Shown in pieces: positions 57,445 through 64,000 of a DNA stretch of 64,000 bases. Within the stretch, counting starts at the first letter, position 1, and each line of letters starts with the position of its first letter. The DNA is taken from NCBI GenBank assembly GCA_003116875.1, contig BCKT01000008.1, forward strand, positions 62,001 through 126,000, given 5' to 3'. Made by a program: the position numbers and the translations under genes. The notes beneath the pieces are model-generated. The model was not told the DNA's origin. It saw only the letters and a program-made list of their open reading frames with translations, and ran no database searches. This DNA is from Takashimella koratensis. Taxonomy: Eukaryota; Basidiomycota; Tremellomycetes; Trichosporonales; Tetragoniomycetaceae.

Positions 57445-58273
57445 ATGGTCAACGACCAACCCCGCCTTCTGACTATCGACGTCACCAGCGACCCCATCTG
57501 CGGCTTCTCCTACATCGCCTATCGCCGCATCAAACTGTACGTCTTTACCCTTCACCCACCTTGCCCCTATTCCAACCTATACTGACCCCGTTCCAGCGCG
57601 CTCAACAAACTTGTCCAAGAGCAGAGCAATATCAAAGCCGTCATCCGACACCACCCGTACATCCTCGACCCACGGCTACCCGAGAACGAACTCGTCTGGC
57701 GCTCATCATGCCTTCGGAGAGACCTGGGCGAGAACAGTGTCCAACTCTGGCAAGGGATCATTGAGCAGGGTCTCTCATGCGAAATCGTAAGTATCTCACT
57801 AAACAGTCATGCTAATTAATAGTCATTCGCTGCGGACGGCAAGATTGGTCAAACAATCTACGCGCAACGACTTCTCCTCCACGCACTGAGGACGCTCGGT
57901 GCCGGCGCGCAATTCCAACTCCTCGGTCTCATCTTTCAACACGAGTTCGACTTGCAACAAGATATCTTCAGCGCAGAACCGTTATCGAAACTCGCTGCTG
58001 TTCCCATCCCTTGTTCCGACGGCGTCTCTCGTCCCCTTTTCGCGAGTCAACAAGAGGCACTCGAGTGGTTGGAGTCCGGGGAGCTCAGGAGCGAGCTGGT
58101 CATGTCGGCAAAGAAAGCGAGAGAACACGGGATCAAGGCGATTCCGTTCTTGGTGTTGAATGGGAAATACGCAATCTGTGGCGCTCAAGAGGAAGATGTT
58201 TACCTCGACGTGAGTAGTGGCTGGTGTATACACATAGCTGACGATGCAGAGCTTCCGAAAAGCCGTGCAATGA
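57445..58273 (+). CDS. DsbA-like thioredoxin-fold protein (FrnE/HCCA isomerase type)
   Basis: Four exons (57445-57536, 57597-57786, 57823-58209, 58250-58273) give 230 residues. The start LLTIDVTSDPICGFSYIAYRRIK matches the first strand and active-site turn of FrnE-like DSBA proteins, but the CPWC motif is CGFS here, so only one Cys is left. The second family block, GIKAIPFLVLNGKYAICGAQ, provides the cis-Pro before the last strand, and the protein ends SFRKAVQ from an eight-codon exon. Bacterial relatives are disulfide oxidoreductases or glutathione-dependent isomerases. With CGFS the activity may be glutathione-linked or lost. Confidence 0.87.
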
Positions 58274-58908
58274 GAGGACGTTTTGGGATCGGTTTGCATG
58301 TTGTAGTCATCTGTATAGTTTACGATTGTATGCATGGTTAGGGTTTCTATAGGTGCTGCATTGACGCTGCGTTGTGAATGAAGCGAGAGCTTTGGCCGTG
58401 ATTAGCTAGAGGCAAGAGCGTGTCAGACAAAGCGAGGAAGGGGCATGGTGGGGCGAGAGCGACACTGTGCTCTTCGCTCCCCCGGATAGCTGGGTGCGAA
58501 TTGAGGACGATGGACAACAGTCACAAATATACATTCGACATGAGACGTTGATCTCGTCTACCAAGATGCGCTCTCCATCGCCTGTCGTGCTTTCCTATGC
58601 CCGATAGCAACGCGGCATACGAATGTAGAAAATTATGGCACGGACTTAAGAAGAATGAAGGTAGCAGTGTCGACCAGAACGAGTACACCACTTCGTGGGC
58701 AAGCGCTGTGGAGTCTGTTGTGATCCTGGTTAAGAGGACGAGTCTAGCAGTCAAGATCAATGACTAGAGTCAAGCATTCATCCGAGGCATTTATTAAGTA
58801 TCAAGCTCTATGGAACAGTTTGGGACGGTCTAGATTGTATTTGTTGTAGTGGTTGGTGCTACAGAAAAGTCTGTGTTGCTATCTTGTCTAGATTGCTCGA
58901 GGTCTAGT
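58274..58908. other. gap between converging genes
   Basis: It lies between the stops of the DsbA-like gene and the minus-strand MFS gene. No frame has a family signature and no repeat is evident. Confidence 0.45.
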
Positions 58909-60492
58909 CTAGTGGATCGTGACTCGAACTTGACCCTCCTCGGCCGAGCTCTCAGGGGTCGCCGTCTTGCCCGGTCGGTAGAAGATCAAGAATCCAATGA
59001 TCCAGACGATCTCCCAACCCATCTCAAAGTAGAAGCTGGTCTGGACGTTCTCAAAGTTGGCGATCGATCCCGGGTTGACGGTGAGAAGACCGGCTTGGAT
59101 AGAGAGGGAGACGGCGGAACCGATTTGGAAAGCGACTTGGAGGACGGCACCGGCGACACCGGCCATCTCGGGAGGAACGGAGATCATGACGCCAACAGAG
59201 GTCGCGTTAAACGTCATAAAGTTGCCAGCGGAGCCGAAGAGGAAAGCCGGGAAGAGCCAGCGCCAGTAGTCGTTGCCGACCTGAGTACCGCTCTGAGTGA
59301 AGAGGACGTATGCGACGATACCGAGAACAGCGCCAATGGTAATAGGGATACGAGGCTTGACGCTGAGGACAGGGTAGATGGTGAGGACAGCGGCCATGGT
59401 CCCCGCGGCGATACCTTGCGGGAGGAGGCGGAGAGCAGCGATGAAAGCGCTCTCACCGCGGTACGACATCCAGATGTCGGCAAGGGGAAGCTGGTTGACC
59501 GCCCACCAGCCGTAAGGGAAGAGGGCGTAGGCGATGAGGATGGCAAAGTTGGGGATGCGCCAGGTGGCCGGAGGGAGGATCGCATAGCCCTCGGGAAGGA
59601 GAGTCTCCCAGTAGAAGAAAAAGCCGAAGAGGGCCCACGAGAGGAGGAAGGGGACGAGGAAGCCTGCTTTCTTCCAGCCGTAAGACGCGCCGAGGGTGAG
59701 ACCGAGAATAAGTAGGATGATCGCAGCGAGCATGGAGAAGGCGCCAACAATGTCGAGCCGCTTCCACTTGCCTTCAACCTCGGCGGCGGTGCCCTTGGCC
59801 TTGGGGATGAGGAAGAGAGAGCCGATGGCGACGGGGAGAATCATGATAGAGAGGATGCGGAAGAACCAACGCCAAGCGGTCATCTGGCCACCGTTGGGGA
59901 TGAACTGGATGACACCGGCGATCATAGAGCCCGTGACGTTACCGAGGGGACCGCTGAGCCCGTAAAGGGTGAAGGCGAGGTTGAGCTCGTGTGTGTCAAA
60001 GACCTGGACGATGAGGCGGAACGCAGCGGGGACGAGGCAGGCGCCGGCAATACCGCTAACAGCGCGAAGGATGAAAAAGGAGTACTTGTCCGGAAGGAAG
60101 GAGATGATCAAGTTGATCACGCCGAGGAAGATGAAACCGTAACTGAAGACTGGCTTGGCGGAGAACAAGTCGGAAACTCGGCCCCAGAAGAGGAGGAAAG
60201 CAGCGAATGTGACCGCATAGGAAGTGATGACCCATGATTGTTGTTCGAATTCGACGTTGAGGTCGCGCGAGATCGGGCCGGTAAAGATGAAGAAAGCGGA
60301 CCAGCACCAGATGTCGATGAAGAGTGCGAGTGAGAAGATTGCGAGGAGTCCGAATTTACGGGTCTGGGAGAGTTGGGGCTCGGCGAGGGAGGCGGAATCG
60401 TCAGGCTTGGTAGTGATGACTGCGTTCAGGTCGACAATGGTGGATGCCGGTGAGGGCTGGGTAGGGGAAGGGCTGGTGGTTGGCTGCGACAT
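58909..60492 (-). CDS. MFS transporter, drug:proton antiporter DHA2 type, intronless
   Basis: A single 527-residue exon. After a 45-residue Ser/Thr/Pro-rich N-tail there are about 14 hydrophobic segments. The family marks are DLNVEFEQQSWVITSYAVTFAAFLLFWGRVSDLFSAK-type motif A region (GRVSDLFSAKPVF) and the motif C-like LYGLSGPLGNVTGSMIAGVIQ, then WRWFFRILSIMILP. These fit 14-TM fungal exporters (aminotriazole-resistance/ATR1-like). It probably exports toxic compounds or boron-like solutes at the plasma membrane. It has no intron, whereas most genes around it are split. Confidence 0.92.
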   Translation of the reverse strand: MSQPTTSPSPTQPSPASTIVDLNAVITTKPDDSASLAEPQLSQTRKFGLLAIFSLALFIDIWCWSAFFIFTGPISRDLNVEFEQQSWVITSYAVTFAAFLLFWGRVSDLFSAKPVFSYGFIFLGVINLIISFLPDKYSFFILRAVSGIAGACLVPAAFRLIVQVFDTHELNLAFTLYGLSGPLGNVTGSMIAGVIQFIPNGGQMTAWRWFFRILSIMILPVAIGSLFLIPKAKGTAAEVEGKWKRLDIVGAFSMLAAIILLILGLTLGASYGWKKAGFLVPFLLSWALFGFFFYWETLLPEGYAILPPATWRIPNFAILIAYALFPYGWWAVNQLPLADIWMSYRGESAFIAALRLLPQGIAAGTMAAVLTIYPVLSVKPRIPITIGAVLGIVAYVLFTQSGTQVGNDYWRWLFPAFLFGSAGNFMTFNATSVGVMISVPPEMAGVAGAVLQVAFQIGSAVSLSIQAGLLTVNPGSIANFENVQTSFYFEMGWEIVWIIGFLIFYRPGKTATPESSAEEGQVRVTIH

Positions 60493-62023
60493 GGTGATGG
60501 GAGTGGGGGTTGGCTGGAGGAAAGTGGTCGTGAAGGTGTGACTGGGAGGCCGGGGTAGCTATGTGAGGTTGAGTGGATGGGTCAGATAGACTGTGGTAGA
60601 GCTGTAGTCGGTTGGAGGTGTTGTCGGGCTGTTGTTGTCTGGTCAGTCTTGTCGACCTCAAGGCCCTCTTCTTATACCATCTCGAAGGAGGATGTATCAC
60701 GGTCATCAGTATCGGGTTTGTCAGTGAACTCAATGTGGATGATTCACGCCCTCTACAATTCATGGTTGCCGTGACGTTGGATCCAGTGGGATGGAGGATG
60801 AGTGTCGAGTGGATGACGGCGGGAAGTACGCAAAAGGTGGGTTGGGCTGGGTGGGCTTACTCACGCCACAGTTGGTTTCACATAGCCAGGAGCGGGGAAT
60901 GACCACCTCCACTCTGTGGGCTTAGAGTGCCATGGTCGGCTAATTTCAAAGCAGCCAAATGAGGCGTCTGTGCCTAGCCACCATGAGCAAGCAGCCCTCC
61001 ACTCGTCAGTCATCCCGTCCCAAGCGAGCCTCCGCATTGCAATTTACCAACAAGTGAGCAAGGTCGACTGGATCCTGCTCATCTCGACGACGAGGGGCTC
61101 ATGCTTTGCTTGGTAAGATGGTGCCAGACTTGGAACTGTCATCATGCATCACAGTAGTTACAATCCGTCAGCCTTGGGAAGGATCACGTGATTGGCAAGG
61201 GTTTCCCACGGTCCCCTTGTTCCTGCCTACACCTTGACCAACCTCCAAATCGCATGCATTGAACACTGGTGCTCTGGGACAGCTTTGGCATCATCTAGAG
61301 CGATCAATGAATGGAGCAGACCCGATGGCAGCGGCACAGCGAATGCGTGAGGTAGAATTGTAGAGTTGTCTTGTGGTGTGAAGCCCACAGATACACAAAA
61401 CCACGTGGATATCAACCAGCCTAATCACTGGTGAACTCTCGTCCCTCTCCTCCTTACAACCTTCGCTCAATCCTACGTGCATGCTCGTACAGCCAAGCAA
61501 AGTCAGCTGGAACGAGCTACGCGCCGAGCGGGTCGCATTGGTATGTTACAGGTGCTGAGGGATTGAATGATCAACGTCAACTAGATTCATTCACACGGAA
61601 TCAGAGAAAGAGATCTGGGCAACAGAGTTGACTTTGAGTTGATCCAACCAGCGGCGCAAGGAGCAGTTCTTCCCCTGTGATGAATGTTGTCACCTGCCCC
61701 GCTCCAGCAGCGCCTCTGTCTCTGCGTCTGCTTCTCTCCCCTTCCCCCTCCGTAGAGACAGATCTGATCGTGCCCATCCATCCGCAGCCCCGCCTCGCCT
61801 TCCCCCGTGTCCCTCACCCGTGCCCCTGCCTCGCTTGTACGCTCACTACCCACTCGCTGCTGCTTGACATGCCGACCGACACGGACTGCTCGCTATTTAT
61901 AGCCAGACGCTCAGACCGTGGTCCGACCCCGTCCCCAGCACCGTGACATCCACAGGCTAGCCCCAGTCAACCCCTCTCCACACCTCACTCCATCCACACC
62001 CTAGGCCTGACCCACTTCTCACC
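60493..62023. other. 1.5-kb divergent intergenic region
   Basis: It contains the promoter of the MFS exporter, with a CAAC/CCAC-rich leader on the minus strand to about 60650 and TATAAGAAG at 60668-60676, and the promoter of the vWA-domain gene, with a TATA-like CTATTTATAGC near 61892-61902. The middle, 60900-61600, has frames without any family motif. I see no gene. Confidence 0.5.
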
Positions 62024-64000
62024 ATGGGCCTCATCTCCGCCATCAAAGAACACCACGCTCACCGAGTCGAAGACCGCGCCAACCGCCAGGCAGCCGAGTA
62101 TCATCAGATGCAAGGGGAGATTGAATTTGCCGAGAGGCAGATGTGGCCAGACGAGTGGACGCAACAGATTGCAACGAGGTATCAACGGGTCCTGGGGGTT
62201 GATCATATTCGCGAGTCCAAGCCAAAGGTGAGTGAGTGTATCCCGGAGGAACGAGCTCAGATCAGAGAGCTGAGACGATGATGAACTCAGTTAGAGGTCG
62301 GCTGACATCCATGTGAAAACAGGATTACCTCAAGTACTTGCCCGTCGGCTACTTCAACCCCATCCCAGCGTCTTGGGCAAACAACCCCTCATCGCCGTTG
62401 GTACAGCAGACCCCGCTTTCCAAATTTGACGATGCAGCGGAAGGTCAGTAGGGCAGGGTTGACCCAAGCACCCCGGCGGTCAGAGCCACGAAGACTGATG
62501 TCCTCCCCAGAACGCCTCTACTGGGTCCTCAACCACGGAGTCCATTCTCACCTACCGAAGCAAGCCTTCATGGTGAGTTTCTTCCCCTACCTCTCAAACT
62601 CGTCTTCAGCCCACCACTCACACTTTCAGAAACCCGACAGGGCATCGGAAATGCGCATGGCTCATGCTCGAATGAGACGAGCTGCTCCGATCGACCCGCG
62701 ATACCAATCCCGCTTTGACGCGTTCCAAGCTCAATTCGGGAGGAGAGGTTACTCGGTCCAGGTTCCGCCGCAACCCCTACATCAGGAGTTTGTGGAGTTG
62801 GGGGGGACGCACCCCGGTGGAGTTGGAGTGGATACGATGATTATGATTGATGTGAGCGGGTGAGTTTGCCCTCGGATCGGATTGGTGGACATGAGAAGAG
62901 AGCCGGAGGATCCGTGTAGATACAAGTTGAGGCTAATGGTGCATGCCCCGTGACAGGTCGATGGGGTTCAACCACGCAACAAGCGGATTCGAGCAACCTC
63001 GTCACATCGACGTCGTCCACTCTATCCTCGGCAGGGCAGTACACCACACCACCCCGAGAGACCACTACCACGGTACCCAGGCTGCCGGAGTGGAGACGGT
63101 TCTCTTCAGCTCTTACGCTACTTATGTTGGCAAGATCAACGTTGACAACTTTCCATTCATGTGGGTACTTGGGTGGACGGCGGGTGGAACAAAGAAGCAA
63201 GGGCTGATGTTACAGGTGGAACAAGATCGAGGGGTCGGTTGGAGGCGGAACACAGGTCATGAGCGGATGGCAAAAGATCAAGCAGGTGAGCGAGGCGGAA
63301 GTGTTGTCGTCCGCAACCAAGTATGCAACTCATGCTGACTACGCACCATCCCAGATGCACTTTGAGAAACACGGACCGGCCTCTGGAGCGAGGTACCACC
63401 CTACCTACGGTTGGCAAGCAGGGGAGAACATGGTCAAGCTGTCTTTGCTCGTCTTGCTCGATGGCGAGGCCGATGATATGGACGAGTGGGAGTTGGAACT
63501 TCTCGGTGAGACCTGGGCATATGTTACTATCCTCCTCAGTCAGTTTCAGTTATTTCGCCACAGTTTCCATATTCAAGTGCTGACTCCCATAGTTGGACGG
63601 GACGGGTGTCCACACCACCATCGACACGCCAACGAGCTCGAACGCGTCGCTCGGGCCAACTCCCACATCCAATTCTTCGATTGCCAAGGACGTATGGCTG
63701 AGCGACTTATCCTACACGACGTCTTGCAAGCTGTCTACCCTGCTGAACCGCCGACGGACGCAGAGATCCTCGACCCAAAATACGATCATCCCCCGCCTGC
63801 GTACTCGGCGTATTCAGCCCAGAGTGCAGGTTACAACTTGGGACAAAACGCGTACCACCCCGGTGGTCAGAATACGTACAGTCCCGGACCGGGACAGAAT
63901 ACCGGGTATGCGAACAACTACAACGATCAGGGATCCACATACGCGAGCTCCACGTACAGTCCGGGTCAACAGAACCAAGGGTACCAGAATACGGGGTACG
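62024..64000 (+). CDS. von Willebrand factor A domain protein (5' part)
   Basis: Eight exons are visible (62024-62227, 62323-62443, 62511-62572, 62630-62859, 62957-63160, 63216-63285, 63355-63505, 63593-64000 and on), about 483 residues, cut by the window end. A polar helical N-terminus leads to DTMIMIDVSGSMGFNHA, whose DxSxS is the MIDAS metal site of a vWA domain, split by an intron inside the glycine codon. VLFSSYATYVGKINVDNFPFMW and a large VKLSLLVLLDGEADD strand follow. After the domain comes a PPPAYSAYSAQSAGYN region with Gln/Asn/Gly/Tyr repeats (NTYSPGPGQNTGY). Fungal proteins of this type are cytosolic and poorly studied. Confidence 0.85.

Noticed and set aside
58849..59715. 288-residue Asp/Glu/Arg-rich plus-strand frame opposite the MFS exporter
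   Set aside because: Its composition is that expected from the complement of hydrophobic codons, and it has no homologous motif.

Overview
The window is nuclear DNA from a GC-rich basidiomycete yeast, most likely of the class Tremellomycetes (Trichosporonales or a relative). This placement is an inference. It rests on very dense short introns (many 31-60 nt) with gtgagt/gtaagt donors and a CTGAC/CTAAC branch site just before the acceptor, on 5' UTRs rich in CAAC, and on protein families typical of that group. I rebuilt each gene by splicing by eye and accepted a model only when reading frame and family motifs held across all junctions. Coordinates at splice sites may be off by 1-2 bases.

Region 1-12.4 kb is mostly housekeeping: the end of a probable transcription factor, a phytanoyl-CoA dioxygenase-like enzyme, an amidohydrolase, a mitochondrial-type hypothetical protein, proteasome subunit RPN8, divergently the WD40 protein CMR1, a BAHD-like acyltransferase, and a small hydrophilic protein made of an internal duplication.

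Region 13.5-22.4 kb looks like a catabolic group for nucleobase- or hydantoin-like nitrogen compounds: an NCS1 permease, divergently a 2-oxoglutarate/Fe(II) oxygenase, an aldo-keto reductase, and divergently a 986-residue hydantoinase/oxoprolinase-DUF917 protein. Region 22.7-36.2 kb holds a C2H2/fungal-specific-domain regulator, two MFS transporters (monocarboxylate-like and sugar-like), a flavin monooxygenase, a 17-exon Zn2Cys6 regulator and an SDR.

Region 36.4-53.2 kb is an accessory glycoside-use region: two very long poly-C tracts, an intronless beta-glucuronidase (GH2), a pair of paralogous Zn2Cys6 regulators flanking an allantoate-type permease, a truncated regulator running into the tail of a lost alpha-glucoside transporter, a GH78 alpha-L-rhamnosidase divergent from an intact sugar transporter, and an aldo-keto reductase. 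The genes would fit uptake and trimming of plant glycosides and oxidation of the released sugars.

Region 53.5-64 kb has a bZIP regulator, an SDR with a CAAC-rich leader, a DsbA-like protein, an intronless 14-TM-type MFS exporter, and the 5' part of a von Willebrand factor A domain protein that runs off the end. I saw no rRNA, tRNA, CRISPR or intact transposon.
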